Assembly (NCBI RefSeq): GCF_024199905.1
Contig: NZ_JANAFB010000001.1
Coordinates: 124,001-188,000 of the forward strand
Source: Rothia santali
GTDB taxonomy: Bacteria > Actinomycetota > Actinomycetes > Actinomycetales > Micrococcaceae
Length of the DNA: 64,000 nt
Direction of reading: 5' to 3'
Below are positions 51,994 to 63,352 of the stretch, piece by piece (position 1 is the first letter of the stretch; each line of letters opens with the position of its first letter). A model generated the notes under the pieces. It worked only from the letters and a program-made list of their open reading frames with translations. It ran no database searches and was not told the DNA's origin. Made by a program: the position numbers and the translations under genes.

Positions 51994-52851
51994 CTAGCTG
52001 GTTTCGTTCATGTTGGGGTTGCGGTTGTACTCGTCGCCGAGTCGACCGTTGTTGCCCTCGTTGCTGAGCTGCTGCATGTAGGCGTCGTACTCGGCCTGCG
52101 GGACCACGCGGACGTTGAACAGCATCTCGGAGTGGTACTCGCCGCAGAGCTCGGCGCACTTGCCCTGGTACTCGCCGGCGCCGCCGGTCTCGAAGCTCAT
52201 GTAGTTGGTCTGACCCGGGATGGTGTCGATCTTCTGCAGGAAGGCCGGGATCCAGAACGAGTGGTTCACGTCGCGGGACTTCAGGACGAGCTCGACCTCG
52301 GAGTTCTCCGGCAGGTACATCTCGGGAAGGGTCTCCTCGACGCCGTCCTCACCGGTCAGGTGGGCCTGCACACCGGAGGAGTAGACGTCCGAGTCGAGGT
52401 AGTTGAAGTCCCACGCCCACTGCTTGCCGTAGACCTCGACGGTGACGTCCGGGTCGTCCCAGCGGGCGTCGATCTCGCGCTCGACGCGGTCGGAGAAGGA
52501 GAAGAGGCTGACGATCAGCACGATCGGGATCAGCGTGTAGAGGATCTCGAGGGGCAGGTGGTACCCCATCTGACGGGGATACCCCGTGTCCTCCTTGCGG
52601 CGACGGTAGGCGATGATGCACCAGAGGATGAGCCCCCAGGTGATCAGGCCGACGACCAGCGCGGCGATCCATGAACCGATCCAGAGATCCATGATCGTGT
52701 CGACGTGGTTGGTGGTGCCCCGCTCCGTGGGCAGGAACCCGCGCTGGGCGATGTCACCGCACCCCGTCATCAGCAGAGCTACGGCCGCGGATGAGCCAAT
52801 GGCTGCAGTGCCCTTGACCCACCTGGAGCCGGTCCGATTCTGCGAACTCAC
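51994..52851 (-). CDS. ctaC: Cytochrome c oxidase subunit II CtaC (lipoprotein)
   Basis: A 285-residue subunit II. A signal peptide ends in lipobox LLMTGC (Cys near residue 30), two transmembrane helices follow, and the extracellular cupredoxin domain binds CuA through [12 protein letters not shown] plus an upstream His (NHSFWIPAF). GTG 52851 is chosen because GAGGAAGG precedes it by seven bases; the longer frame to 52986 has no ribosome site. It leads the ctaC-ctaD-ctaF operon. Confidence 0.95.
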   Translation of the reverse strand: MSSQNRTGSRWVKGTAAIGSSAAVALLMTGCGDIAQRGFLPTERGTTNHVDTIMDLWIGSWIAALVVGLITWGLILWCIIAYRRRKEDTGYPRQMGYHLPLEILYTLIPIVLIVSLFSFSDRVEREIDARWDDPDVTVEVYGKQWAWDFNYLDSDVYSSGVQAHLTGEDGVEETLPEMYLPENSEVELVLKSRDVNHSFWIPAFLQKIDTIPGQTNYMSFETGGAGEYQGKCAELCGEYHSEMLFNVRVVPQAEYDAYMQQLSNEGNNGRLGDEYNRNPNMNETS

Positions 52852-53082
52852 AGACTGACCTTCCTCTTCTTTCCATGCGTGTGATTGAACTGCCGCCGCG
52901 CGGGTCCTCAGGCACCGGAAGCCGCAGTCGCAATGTCTGTGCCTCATCTTACCCGCACCCGGGAGTTCGCACTGACAACGTGTCACCAGGGTAACCCCTC
53001 CGCGGCGGGTTTGCGGGCTCCGACATCTCGCCCCGGCTCGTCCTGCCGCGGTCCGCGGCGGGACCTGTGAGTCCTGACACGA

Positions 53083-53117
53083 AGCGGCCCCTCCCCGCGA
53101 GGCGGGAAGGGGCCGCT
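53083..53117. terminator. Hairpin after the Fe-S carrier gene
   Basis: A 16-base stem with one wobble (AGCGGCCCCTCCCCGC at 53083-53098 with 53102-53117) and a three-base loop lies 21 bases after the minus-strand stop. No gene on the plus strand points toward it. Confidence 0.8.
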
Positions 53118-53137
53118 GACCAGCAGGCCGGACGGGC

Positions 53138-53503
53138 CTAGCTGAAGGAGTCGCCGCACGCGCAGGAGCCCTGCGCGTTGGGGTTGTCGATCGAGAATCC
53201 CTGCTTCTGGATGGTGTCCTCGAAGTCGATGGTCGAGCCCCCCAGGTACGGGACGCTCATGCGGTCGACGATGACCTCGACGCCGTCGAAGTCCCGCACG
53301 GCGTCGCCGTCCAGGAACCGCTCGTCGAAGTAGAGCTGGTAGATCAGGCCCGAGCAGCCGCCGGGCTGCACGGCGACGCGCAGCCGCAGGTCGGTCCGGC
53401 CCTCCTGCTCCAGGAGCGAGCGGACCTTCTGGGCCGCCACCTCGGTCAGGACGACGCCGTGGGTGGGCAGCTCGGTCTCGGTGTTCTCAGTCGCTACGGT
53501 CAT
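53138..53503 (-). CDS. erpA: A-type iron-sulfur carrier (ErpA/HesB family)
   Basis: A 121-residue A-type carrier that delivers Fe-S clusters to apoproteins. The three conserved cysteines are in PGGCSGL and SCACG near the C-terminus, and SVPYLGGSTIDF is the family core. An AAGGAG site lies upstream of the ATG. The location next to ctaC is common in actinobacteria. Distinction between ErpA and other A-type carriers is by general similarity only. Confidence 0.9.
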   Translation of the reverse strand: MTVATENTETELPTHGVVLTEVAAQKVRSLLEQEGRTDLRLRVAVQPGGCSGLIYQLYFDERFLDGDAVRDFDGVEVIVDRMSVPYLGGSTIDFEDTIQKQGFSIDNPNAQGSCACGDSFS

Positions 53504-53575
53504 GGATGCTCCTTAGCCTCTCGTGCATTGTCCAGAGTACGCGCCGGTCTCCTGCCAGCGTTAACGCCCGCCTCG

Positions 53576-53677
53576 GGTCGGCTATTCCCCGCGGTTCGGG
53601 TCCGCTCTCGGCCGCGGTCCGGGGCAGCCGTTCCCCCTGCGGTCCAGGTCGGCTAGTCCCCCGCGGTCCGGGTCCGC
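53576..53677 (-). repeat. Repeats spanning the M20 peptidase stop codon
   Basis: A 30-base sequence containing the last codons and TAG stop of the peptidase gene (53647-53677) recurs at 53576-53605 with about 90% identity, again with TAG. Two shorter decayed copies lie between them. The units share GGACCGCGGG and GCCGACC. Confidence 0.6.
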
Positions 53678-55083
53678 GCCATCCCCAGCAGGAAGGTCGC
53701 CTCGGACTCGATGGCCTTGAAGAAGTCCGGCAGGTACAGCGACTCGTTGGCGCTGTGGGCCCGCGTGTCCGGATCCTCGACGCCGGTGATGAGGATCGCG
53801 GCGTCGGGGAACGTCTCGGTCAGGGAGGCGACGAAGGGGATCGAGCCGCCGAGCCCGGTGAGGGCCGGCTCCACGCCCCAGGTGCTGCGCATGGCCTCCA
53901 GGACCGCGCGGGCCGCGGGCGAGGAGGTGTCGGCCTCAAATGGGCTCCCGGCCTCCCCCGCCTCGTACTCGACCTCCGCGCCCCACGGGGCGTGGGCCCG
54001 CAGGTGCTCCTCCAGGAGCCGGTGCGCCTCGTGCGGGTCCTGCCCCGGGGCGAGTCGCAGGCTGATCCGGGCGCGCGAAGACGCCGCGAGCGTGTTCGAG
54101 GACCGGTCCACCGGGGTGATGTCCATGCCGATGACGGAGAGGGCGGGCTGGCTCCACAGGCGCGAGGCGATCGAGCCGCGACCGGTCAGGCGCAGGCGGT
54201 CGGGGACGCCGGCGTCGCGGCGGAAGTCCTCCTCCGGGTAGTCCAGCTCCGGCTCCGGGGCGCGGACCAGGCCGGAGACGGCGACGGCGCCGTCGTCGTC
54301 GTGCAGGCTGGCCAGCAGGCGCACCATGGCCGTGTTCGCGTCCACCAGCGGACCGCCGAAGACGCCCGAGTGCAGCGCGTGGCCCAGCGCCCGCAGCCGC
54401 ACCGTGCCCGAGACCACGCCCCGCAGGCTCGTGGTGAGGGCCGGCACGCCCTGCTTCCAGTTGGCGGAGTCGGCGACGACGATCGCGTCCGCCGCGAGCC
54501 GGTCCCGGTGCTCCGCCAGGAAGCTCTCGAAGCTCGGCGAGCCGGCCTCCTCCTCCCCCTCCACGAACAGGGTGATGCCGATGCCGGGGTCCTCCTCGCC
54601 CCGCTCGAGCAGCGCGCGGACGGCGGCGATGTGGACCATGACGCCGGCCTTGTCGTCGGCGGCGCCGCGGCCGTAGAGCCGGTCGCCCACCGGCGTGGCC
54701 CGGAAGGGCTCCGTGTCCCACTCGTCCGGGTCGGAGACCGGCTGGACGTCGTGGTGGGCGTAGAGCATGACCGTGGGCTGGCCGGGAGCGGCGCGACGGC
54801 GGGCGACGACTGCGGGCATCCCCTGCTCGCCGTCGGGCCGGGCGGAGGTGAGGATCTCGACCTCGGGCAGGCCGGCCTCCTCGGCCAGCTGCGCGACCGC
54901 GCGGGCGCTGCGCCACACCTCCCCGGCGTCGCGGACGTCCCAGGCCACCGAGGGGATCTCCACGACCGCTGCGAGCTCGGCGAGGATCCGCTCGTGCTGC
55001 CCCTCCAGGCTCTCGCGCAGCTCGGCGGCTCCGCGGTCACCGGGGTGTTCGTCAGGGTTCTGGTGCTGCTCGTCGTTCGTCAT
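53653..55083 (-). CDS. M20-family metallopeptidase (dipeptidase)
   Basis: A 476-residue cytosolic enzyme of the M20/CPG2 family. Zinc ligands are in VMLYAHHDVQP, GRGAADDKAG, and FVEGEEEAGSPSF; a dimerisation lid domain spans residues 215-370 and ILITGVEDPDTRAHSANE is the C-terminal zinc site. Substrates are probably dipeptides or acylated amino acids. TAGGGT at 55090-55095 six bases from ATG 55083 indicates leaderless expression, divergent from the DUF3043 gene. Confidence 0.92.
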   Translation of the reverse strand: MTNDEQHQNPDEHPGDRGAAELRESLEGQHERILAELAAVVEIPSVAWDVRDAGEVWRSARAVAQLAEEAGLPEVEILTSARPDGEQGMPAVVARRRAAPGQPTVMLYAHHDVQPVSDPDEWDTEPFRATPVGDRLYGRGAADDKAGVMVHIAAVRALLERGEEDPGIGITLFVEGEEEAGSPSFESFLAEHRDRLAADAIVVADSANWKQGVPALTTSLRGVVSGTVRLRALGHALHSGVFGGPLVDANTAMVRLLASLHDDDGAVAVSGLVRAPEPELDYPEEDFRRDAGVPDRLRLTGRGSIASRLWSQPALSVIGMDITPVDRSSNTLAASSRARISLRLAPGQDPHEAHRLLEEHLRAHAPWGAEVEYEAGEAGSPFEADTSSPAARAVLEAMRSTWGVEPALTGLGGSIPFVASLTETFPDAAILITGVEDPDTRAHSANESLYLPDFFKAIESEATFLLGMARTRTAGD

Positions 55084-55142
55084 GGGGACACCCTATGCCC
55101 GCGGCTGGTGAGGCGACAGGCGGACACGGGTACCATGGAGGG

Positions 55143-55730
55143 GTGTTCGGTATGAAGAAGAGAAACTCGACGGCCGAGGCGGCTCCCCCGGCCCCGCAGG
55201 AGAAGACCGCCGCCCAGCCGGTGGGCAAGGGCCGGCCCACCCCCACCCGCAGGGAGCAGGAGGCCGCCCGCCGGCGTCCCCTGGTCCCCGACGACCGCAA
55301 GGCGGCCAAGCAGGCGAGCCGGGAAGCGGCCCGCGAGGCCCGCGTCCGGCAGAACCAAGCGATGCAGACCGGCGACGACCGCTACCTCCCCATCCGGGAC
55401 CGCGGACCGCAGCGCCGCTTCCTCCGCGACTCCGTGGACTCCCGGTACAACGTGGGCGACTTCTTCCTCATCATGCTCATCATCGTCTTCGTGCTGGGGC
55501 TGTTCCTGCCCCCGCAGATCCAGCAGTACTCGATGATCTTCATGTGGGCCATCATCATCGTCTGGGCCGTGGACACCTTCACCAAGTGGCGCGGCATCAA
55601 GAGGCGCATCACGGAGAAGTTCGGCAGCGTCGAGCCCGGCTCGGCCTGGTACACCGTCAACCGCATGATGATGATCCGGCGCCTGCGCCTTCCCAAGCCC
55701 CAGGTGAGCCGGGGCGAGCGGCCCGCCTAG
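55143..55730 (+). CDS. DUF3043 membrane protein
   Basis: A 195-residue protein with a basic, Ala-rich N-terminal 95 residues and two transmembrane helices (DFFLIMLIIVFVLGLFLP and YSMIFMWAIIIVWAVDTF). DUF3043 is a conserved actinobacterial family with no known role. GTG 55143 gives the start MFGMKKR, like homologues beginning MFGRKK, and TACCAT (55131-55136) lies six bases before it, so the transcript is probably leaderless; ATG 55152 is less likely. Confidence 0.88.
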   Translation: MFGMKKRNSTAEAAPPAPQEKTAAQPVGKGRPTPTRREQEAARRRPLVPDDRKAAKQASREAAREARVRQNQAMQTGDDRYLPIRDRGPQRRFLRDSVDSRYNVGDFFLIMLIIVFVLGLFLPPQIQQYSMIFMWAIIIVWAVDTFTKWRGIKRRITEKFGSVEPGSAWYTVNRMMMIRRLRLPKPQVSRGERPA

Positions 55731-55751
55731 GTCCCTCACCCAGGCGCGCGA

Positions 55752-55797
55752 ACGCCCGGGCCCGACGCCGCATCCACGCGGCGCCCGGCCCGGGCGT
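55752..55797. terminator. Bidirectional terminator between DUF3043 gene and pyrD
   Basis: ACGCCCGGGCC (55752-55762) pairs with GGCCCGGGCGT (55787-55797), and CGCCGC/GCGGCG form an inner stem. It lies between two converging genes. Confidence 0.82.
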
Positions 55798-55845
55798 CGT
55801 CGTTCCCGGGATCCGTCCCGGCTGATTCCGGGGCGAGCCCGTTCG

Positions 55846-56931
55846 TCAGCCGGCCAGGAGCTTCTTCAGGCCCCGGTTGATACGCGCCGCCCAGAAGGGG
55901 CCCTCGTAGAGGAACGCCGTGTAGCCCTGCACCAGGGTCGCGCCGCTGCGGAGGCGCTCGTGCACGTCCTCCGCCGTGGTGACCCCGCCCACCGAGATGA
56001 GGGTGAGGTCCGGGCCCACGATCTCGCGCAGCCGCCGCAGCACCTCGAGCGACCGCGGGGCCAGCGGCTCGCCGGAGAGCCCTCCCTCCCCGCACGCGTA
56101 GACGGCCGAGGGGTCGCTGACCAGGCCGAGGCTCTCCCGTTCGATCGTGGTGTTGGTGGCGATGATGCCGTCGAGGCCGAGCTCCACCGCGAGCTCGGCG
56201 ATCTCGGTCAGCTGCCCGTCGGTGAGGTCCGGGGCGATCTTGACCAGCAGGGGCACGTGCCGGTCCGTCACGCGGTCTGCCTCGCGGCGCACGGCCTCCA
56301 GGAGGGGCGCCAGGCTCTCCCGGGCCTGCAGGGTGCGCAGCCCCGGGGTGTTCGGGGAGCTGACGTTGACCACCAGGTAGTCCGCCTGGGGCGCCAGCGT
56401 GCGCGTGCTCTCGAGGTAGTCCTCGACCGCGTCCTCCAGCGGCACCGCCTTCGTCTTGCCGATGTTCACGCCCACGATCGGCCGGGTCCCGGCGTCGCCG
56501 TACTGCTCGTCGTAGTCCGCGTGCGCCGCGGCCAGGCGGGGGCCCACGGCCGCGGCGCCGTCGTTGTTGAAGCCCATCCGGTTGACCACGGCGCGGTCCT
56601 CGACCAGCCGGAAGAGCCGCGGGGCGGGGTTGCCGGGCTGGGCCCGCCCGGTCACGGTCCCCACCTCGACGTGGCCGAACCCCAGGTCCGTCAGGGCGAC
56701 GACGCCGGTGGCCCCCTTGTCGAAGCCGGCTGCAAGGCCGAATGGGGACGGGAACCGCAGCCCCATCGCCACCGTCTCGAGCGAGCGGTCCGGGCGCGCG
56801 ATCGCCCGGATCGCCCGGGAGGCCCCGCTGTGCTTGCTCGCCTTGATCCCCGAGAAGCCGAGGTGGTGGGCTCGCTCGGCGTCCATGCCGGAGAACGCGA
56901 TCTTGAAGAAGGCCGGATAGATACGGGGCAC
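55846..56931 (-). CDS. pyrD: Dihydroorotate dehydrogenase (quinone), class 2
   Basis: A 361-residue FMN enzyme of pyrimidine synthesis that reduces the quinone pool. An N-terminal amphipathic segment (RIYPAFFKIAFSGMDAERAH) for membrane association distinguishes class 2. FMN/substrate motifs: GLAAGFDKGATG, NRMGFNNDG, NVSSPNTPGLR with catalytic Ser, and ISVGGVTTAEDV. GTG 56931 follows AGGAGA by six bases. Confidence 0.96.
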   Translation of the reverse strand: MPRIYPAFFKIAFSGMDAERAHHLGFSGIKASKHSGASRAIRAIARPDRSLETVAMGLRFPSPFGLAAGFDKGATGVVALTDLGFGHVEVGTVTGRAQPGNPAPRLFRLVEDRAVVNRMGFNNDGAAAVGPRLAAAHADYDEQYGDAGTRPIVGVNIGKTKAVPLEDAVEDYLESTRTLAPQADYLVVNVSSPNTPGLRTLQARESLAPLLEAVRREADRVTDRHVPLLVKIAPDLTDGQLTEIAELAVELGLDGIIATNTTIERESLGLVSDPSAVYACGEGGLSGEPLAPRSLEVLRRLREIVGPDLTLISVGGVTTAEDVHERLRSGATLVQGYTAFLYEGPFWAARINRGLKKLLAG

Positions 56932-56976
56932 GATGTCTCCTGATCTGGGCCGGCCCGGGGACCGGCGTGTATGAGG

Positions 56977-57019
56977 TTAAAGTCGAACTTTAATGAATAA
57001 CGTTTAACTCAAGCTTGAG
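56977..57019. promoter_or_regulatory. Two dyads upstream of pyrD
   Basis: TTAAAGT-CGA-ACTTTAA (56977-56993) and CTCAAGCTTGAG (57008-57019) are perfect palindromes in an AT-rich segment between uppS and pyrD. The second contains the uppS stop codon. Spacing and symmetry resemble MarR-type operators, and they could control pyrD. The same words occur at 42648-42674. Confidence 0.5.
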
Positions 57020-57791
57020 GTTTAGCCGCGTCGATGGCGGCGCCGTAGCGCCGGTCGCGCCGCGCGTACTCCTCCACCGCCCGCCAGAGGACCAGCCGGT
57101 CCACATCCGGCCAGAGCACGTCCATGAACACCATCTCCGCGTAGGCGCTCTGCCACAGCAGGAAGTTGGAGAAGCGCTGCTCTCCGGAGGTGCGCAGGAA
57201 GAGGTCGACGTCGGGCACGTCCGGCTCGTCCAGGTAACGGGCGAAGGACTTCTCGGTGACCTGCGAGCCCTTGATGCGCCCGGCCGCGGCGTCCTCGGCG
57301 ATCCGCGCCGCGGCGTCGGCGATCTCCGCTCGCCCCCCGTAGTTGACGCACATGACCAGGGTGCAGACGGTGTTGCCCGCGGTCTCCCGCTCGCACTGCT
57401 CCAGTTGCCGGATGACCGACTTCCAGAGCCGTGGCCGCCGCCCCGCCCAGCGGATGCGCACGCCCCACGAGTTGAGGGTGTCCAGCTGGCGCACCAGGAC
57501 GTCGGTGCAGAAGCGCATCAGGAAGGTCACCTCGTCGACCGAGCGCTTCCAGTTCTCCGTGGAGAAGGCGTAGGCGCTGACGTAGCCGATGCCCATCTCG
57601 ATGGCGCCGGCGACGACGTCGAGCAGCGCCTGCTCCCCCGCCTTGTGCCCCTCGTTGCGCGGCAGCCCGCGCTCGTTGGCCCAGCGGCCGTTGCCGTCCA
57701 TGACCACGGCCACGTGCCGCGGCACGAAGCGGGCCGGGATGGCGGGAGGCCTGCTCCCCGAGGGGTGGGCGGAGGGGGTCACGACGGTCAT
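57009..57791 (-). CDS. uppS: Isoprenyl (undecaprenyl) diphosphate synthase
   Basis: A 260-residue cis-prenyltransferase making the lipid carrier for cell-wall synthesis. Catalytic motif [13 protein letters not shown] (Asp), [13 protein letters not shown], and the [12 protein letters not shown] and [11 protein letters not shown] regions are complete. Actinobacteria can have a second, shorter-chain homologue elsewhere, so the product length is not certain. The ATG overlaps the recO stop (ATGA). Confidence 0.95.
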   Translation of the reverse strand: MTVVTPSAHPSGSRPPAIPARFVPRHVAVVMDGNGRWANERGLPRNEGHKAGEQALLDVVAGAIEMGIGYVSAYAFSTENWKRSVDEVTFLMRFCTDVLVRQLDTLNSWGVRIRWAGRRPRLWKSVIRQLEQCERETAGNTVCTLVMCVNYGGRAEIADAAARIAEDAAAGRIKGSQVTEKSFARYLDEPDVPDVDLFLRTSGEQRFSNFLLWQSAYAEMVFMDVLWPDVDRLVLWRAVEEYARRDRRYGAAIDAAKPQA

Positions 57792-58546
57792 GAGGGCCTT
57801 TCCAGCAGGGAGAACGAACGGAATTCTCGCTCCACGTGCCACTGTACATAACGCCGCACGAGCTTCCCCGCGCGGTCGCGCACCCCCGGCTCGGGGTCGG
57901 CGTCGAGCAGGTCCCAGCGCCCGCCCGCGGCGGCCCTCAGGTACGCCAGGGTCTCCTCGGCCAGCGGCCGGTCCCCGGCGGTCCTGCAGGCGTCGCAGAT
58001 CGCGCCGCCGTCGGCCTGGGACCAGGAGTGCAGCGGCCCCTCGCTCCCGCAGCGGGCGCAGGAGTCGAGCTCCACGTGCCACCCGGAGACGGCCATGGCG
58101 CGCAGGAGGTAGGAGGTCAGGACGTCGTCGGGGAGGTGCTCGCCCCGGGCCAGGACGCCGACGGCCCCCACGGTCAGGTTGAACAGGCGCGGGTCCCCGG
58201 CCTCGACCGCCAGGCCCAGCTGCTCCGCGACCTCGCAGATCGAGCAGGCGCTGGTGTAGCGGTCCCAGTCCGCGACCACGGGCGCCGAGTAGGCGCGGCG
58301 TGTGACCGCCTGGGTCACGGTCTCCAGGTTCCGGCCGTGGGCCAGGGAGACGTCGGTGAACATGAACGGCTCGAGCCGCGCCCCCAGCTTGGAGGAGCTC
58401 TTGCGCACGCCCTTGGCGACGGCGCGCACCACGCCCTGCCGGGGGCTGATGCCGATCACGATGCGGTCGGCCTCGCCGAGCTGCTGCGTCCTCAGGATGA
58501 GCAGGGTGTCCCGGTAGGCGTGGGGGTGGGAGGGTGAGGTGGACAC
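57788..58546 (-). CDS. recO: DNA repair protein RecO
   Basis: A 252-residue mediator of RecF-pathway recombination. An N-terminal OB-fold ([17 protein letters not shown]), helical middle and a zinc site of four cysteines (CARCG and CDAC near residues 155-190) are seen. GATAAT at 58553-58558 precedes GTG 58546 by six bases, suggesting leaderless translation. It is coupled with uppS. Confidence 0.95.
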   Translation of the reverse strand: MSTSPSHPHAYRDTLLILRTQQLGEADRIVIGISPRQGVVRAVAKGVRKSSSKLGARLEPFMFTDVSLAHGRNLETVTQAVTRRAYSAPVVADWDRYTSACSICEVAEQLGLAVEAGDPRLFNLTVGAVGVLARGEHLPDDVLTSYLLRAMAVSGWHVELDSCARCGSEGPLHSWSQADGGAICDACRTAGDRPLAEETLAYLRAAAGGRWDLLDADPEPGVRDRAGKLVRRYVQWHVEREFRSFSLLERPS

Positions 58547-58570
58547 GGACCCATTATCCCATCCGGACGC

Positions 58571-58600
58571 GCGAAGGGCGCGCCGGAGCGCGCCCTTCGC
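58571..58600 (-). terminator. Terminator after leuA
   Basis: A perfect 13-base-pair stem GCGAAGGGCGCGC/GCGCGCCCTTCGC with a four-base loop lies 19 bases after the leuA stop. Confidence 0.9.
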
Positions 58601-58619
58601 CTCGTGCCGCGTCCGCGGA

Positions 58620-60489
<1,870 letters not shown>

Positions 60490-60583
60490 CTGCTCAACGT
60501 ACCACCGGTGCTCGCGGCGGCGCGCCGCGCCCCCGCCGGGGTCTCACATCCTGGACCGCCCTGGCGGGCCGCGATCGGCGCAT

Positions 60584-60664
60584 CAGGCGGGTCGCGGCCG
60601 GCGGGTCAGGCGGGTTGGGCGGGCCGCGGTCCGCCGGTTCAGGCGGGCCGCAGCCGGCGGGTCA
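60584..60664 (-). repeat. GC-rich repeats spanning the lcp stop codon
   Basis: Downstream of the lcp gene the 20-base core CCCGCCGGCTGCGGCCCGCC and close variants recur, each beginning after a TGA. TGA triplets occur at the true stop and then after 23, 56 and 79 bases on the minus strand. Confidence 0.6.
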
Positions 60665-62176
60665 GTAGGAGAAGGCCTGCTGGCAGGTCTCCTGGTCGGC
60701 CGTCTGGCCCGAGGCCCCGCCGACGATCCCCTGGTCCTCCCCGGACTCCTGCTGCTCGATCCGCTCGCCCTCCGTGAAGTCCTGCCCCACGTACAGCGCG
60801 ACGCCGAGGTAGCCCTCGTCCGGCTGCACCTGCGCCGCCGGGATGCCGAACTTGTCCGCGACCTCCTGGGCCTCCGCCTCGTAGCCGGTGCTGTAGTACA
60901 CGGTGCTGCCCGGGTACTCGACCCCGGCCTCCTGAGCGGCGACGGTCAGGTAGCCCATCGACTCCACGAGGTCCGCGACGTTGTCCGCCCGGCCGGTCTC
61001 GCCGGAGGCGTTCAGGACCGAGACCGGGGTCGAGCGGTCCGGCTGCTCCTCCGGGGCCTGCGCGGAGGGCTCGGGCGCGGCGGACTCCTCCTGCTCCTGC
61101 CCGCCGTCGGCCAGGGAGCCGCCGGAGCGCATGGTCGCGAAGACCTGGTCGGCGTCGGCCGCGAGCTGCAGCTTGTTGGCGTCGTAGAGGTAGGGCTCGG
61201 TGGGCGCCGTGGCGAAGACCACCCGGTTGAGGTCGATGCCGGCCAGCTCGCGGCCGATCCCCACGAACGTGCCGGGATCGGCGAAGCCCTCGTCGACCGT
61301 GACGTTCTGCGTGATCGCCTCGGCGATGTCGTAGAGCTTGCCCGGGTTGCTGAGCGTCCCCTCCGCCTTGACCTTGCGCATGAGCGAGGCCATGAAGCCC
61401 TGCTGGGCCTGGATGCGCCCGATGTCGGACCCGTCGCCGAACCCGTGGCGGGAGCGCAGGAAGGCCAGCGCCTGCTCGCCCTCGACCGTCGAGGAGCCGG
61501 CGGGGATGTCCAGGCCGGAGTACTCGTCGTCGATCGCCTCGGTCACGCAGACCTGGACGCCGCCCACCACCGAGCTCAGCTCCTTGACGGCGTTGAAGTC
61601 CACCAGCATGAAGTGGTCGATGTCGACGCCGGTCAGCTCGTTGATCGTCGCAACGGTGCAGCCCGGGCCGCCGTGGTCGAGGGACTCGTTGATCTGGACG
61701 TCGTCGGCCGCGGGGAACACCGTCCCCGACTCGGGGTTGGTGCACTCCGGGATCGAGACCATGAGGTCGCGCGGGAAGGAGACCACGTTGACGTTCTGCC
61801 GGTCCTCGCTGATCTGCATCAGCATCATGACGTCGGAGCGCGCGCCGGACTCCTGGTCCAGCGCGTCGCCGTAGTCGGAGTTCTGCCCGCCGCGGGTGTC
61901 CGACCCGATGACCAGGATGTTCAGGGGCCCGTCCACGGTGTCCCCCGCGTCGTCCGAGGAGGAGCCGCCGAGGTTAAGCGCCTCGGTCGAGACGTTCTGC
62001 TGCAGCCTCAGCGCGGCGACGCCGCCGGCGCCCACCACGACCAGGAGCAGCGAGACGCAGCACAGCGCGATCCACAGCCCGTGACGGGACCTGGCCACGC
62101 CGTTGCTGAAGTGGCGTCCCCGCGCGGTGAGGCGCGGCGCCGTCCGCTCGTCCGGGCCGTGGTGCGTCTGCGTCAC
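60662..62176 (-). CDS. LytR-CpsA-Psr (LCP) family protein
   Basis: A 504-residue membrane-anchored phosphotransferase that joins glycopolymers to peptidoglycan. A cytoplasmic N-terminus of about 35 residues and one transmembrane helix (LWIALCCVSLLLVVVGAGGVAAL) precede the LCP domain (residues 85-290: ILVIGSDTRGG, VVSFPRDLMVSIP, ALAFLRSRHGFGDGSDIGRIQAQQ with the catalytic Arg residues). A C-terminal LytR_C domain starts near residue 390. GTG 62176 follows AGGAG; TACAAT around 62215 is a good -10. Confidence 0.92.
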   Translation of the reverse strand: MTQTHHGPDERTAPRLTARGRHFSNGVARSRHGLWIALCCVSLLLVVVGAGGVAALRLQQNVSTEALNLGGSSSDDAGDTVDGPLNILVIGSDTRGGQNSDYGDALDQESGARSDVMMLMQISEDRQNVNVVSFPRDLMVSIPECTNPESGTVFPAADDVQINESLDHGGPGCTVATINELTGVDIDHFMLVDFNAVKELSSVVGGVQVCVTEAIDDEYSGLDIPAGSSTVEGEQALAFLRSRHGFGDGSDIGRIQAQQGFMASLMRKVKAEGTLSNPGKLYDIAEAITQNVTVDEGFADPGTFVGIGRELAGIDLNRVVFATAPTEPYLYDANKLQLAADADQVFATMRSGGSLADGGQEQEESAAPEPSAQAPEEQPDRSTPVSVLNASGETGRADNVADLVESMGYLTVAAQEAGVEYPGSTVYYSTGYEAEAQEVADKFGIPAAQVQPDEGYLGVALYVGQDFTEGERIEQQESGEDQGIVGGASGQTADQETCQQAFSY

Positions 62177-62267
62177 GAGAGAAACTCCTGGTCGATGGAC
62201 TGTTCTAGCGAACATTGTAGGCATCGACGCTGAACGTTCGCGCCAAGCCCGCCGCGCGGGGCCCGGC

Positions 62268-63350
62268 TCAGAAGCCCAGGCGCCCCAGCGCGCGGGGATC
62301 CCGCTGCCAGTCCTTGGCCACCTTCACGTGGATGCTCAGGTAGACCCTGGTGCCCAGCAGGGCCTCGATGCCGCCCCGGGCGGTGGTGCCGATCTCCCGC
62401 AGGCGGGCGCCGCGCTTGCCGATGATGATGGCCTTCTGGGACTCGCGCTCGACGTAGAGGTTCACGTGCACGTCGATCATCGGGTCGTCCTCGGGGCGGT
62501 CCTCGCGCTCGATCATCTCCTCCACGGTCACCGCCACCGAGTGGGGCAGCTCGTCGCGGACGCCCTCGAGAGCGGCCTCGCGAACCAGCTCGGCGACCAT
62601 CACGGCCTCCGGCTCGTCGGTCAGGTCGCCCTCCGGGTACAGCGGGGGCGAGTCGGGCAGGTACGTGCTCAGGAGGTCGGCGACCGCCTCGACCTGGTAG
62701 CCCTGCACCGCGGAGACGGGGATGATGTCCGCCCAGCCGCCCTGTCCGTCGTCGTGCGCCGGGGTTTCGGAGGGGCGGGGACCGGCGTCGCGGGAGAACG
62801 GGCCCGGGGCCTTCTTCTTCTTGCCGCCGCGGCGCTGGGGGTCGGCCTGGCGCCGGCGGCGCTCCTCGCGGGCCGCGCGCTCGGCGGTCATGGTCTCGTT
62901 GCCGAGCCGGGAGACCTCGAGCAGCTGCTCGGCCAGGCGCTCCGGGCTGACGGCGTCGGACTTGGTGACGATCGCGACGACCGGCTTGCTGCCCGAGGCG
63001 GCCAGCTGGGAGGCGATGAAGCGGTCGCCGGGGCCGATCCGTTCGTCGGCGGGGATGCAGAAGCCGATGACGTCGACCTCGGCCAGGGTCTCCCCGACCA
63101 GGTCGTTCAGCCGCTCGCCGAGGAGGGTCCGCGGGCGGTGCAGCCCGGGGGTGTCGATGAGGATCAGCTGGGAGTGCTCCCGGTGAACGATGCCGCGGAC
63201 GGTGTGCCGGGTGGTCTGCGGGCGGTTCGAGGTGATCGCGACCTTCTGCCCGACCAGCGCGTTGGTCAGCGTCGACTTGCCCGCGTTGGGGCGTCCGACG
63301 AGCACGGCGAACCCGGCGACGTAGTCCTCGGGCACGGCTGCGAATTCCAT
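62268..63350 (-). CDS. era: GTPase Era with an inserted basic segment
   Basis: A 360-residue ribosome-assembly GTPase. G1 is GRPNAGKS, G3 DTPG, G4 TKSD, and the C-terminal KH domain has AIIIGKRGARLREIG. Between G4 and G5 there is an extra stretch of about 50 residues (positions about 150-205) rich in Arg, Lys, Pro and Gly, not present in typical Era. ATG 63350 is preferred over GTG 63356 because GAGGAG is five bases upstream; either way it abuts the CBS-protein stop. Confidence 0.95.
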   Translation of the reverse strand: MEFAAVPEDYVAGFAVLVGRPNAGKSTLTNALVGQKVAITSNRPQTTRHTVRGIVHREHSQLILIDTPGLHRPRTLLGERLNDLVGETLAEVDVIGFCIPADERIGPGDRFIASQLAASGSKPVVAIVTKSDAVSPERLAEQLLEVSRLGNETMTAERAAREERRRRQADPQRRGGKKKKAPGPFSRDAGPRPSETPAHDDGQGGWADIIPVSAVQGYQVEAVADLLSTYLPDSPPLYPEGDLTDEPEAVMVAELVREAALEGVRDELPHSVAVTVEEMIEREDRPEDDPMIDVHVNLYVERESQKAIIIGKRGARLREIGTTARGGIEALLGTRVYLSIHVKVAKDWQRDPRALGRLGF

Positions 63351-63352
63351 GG

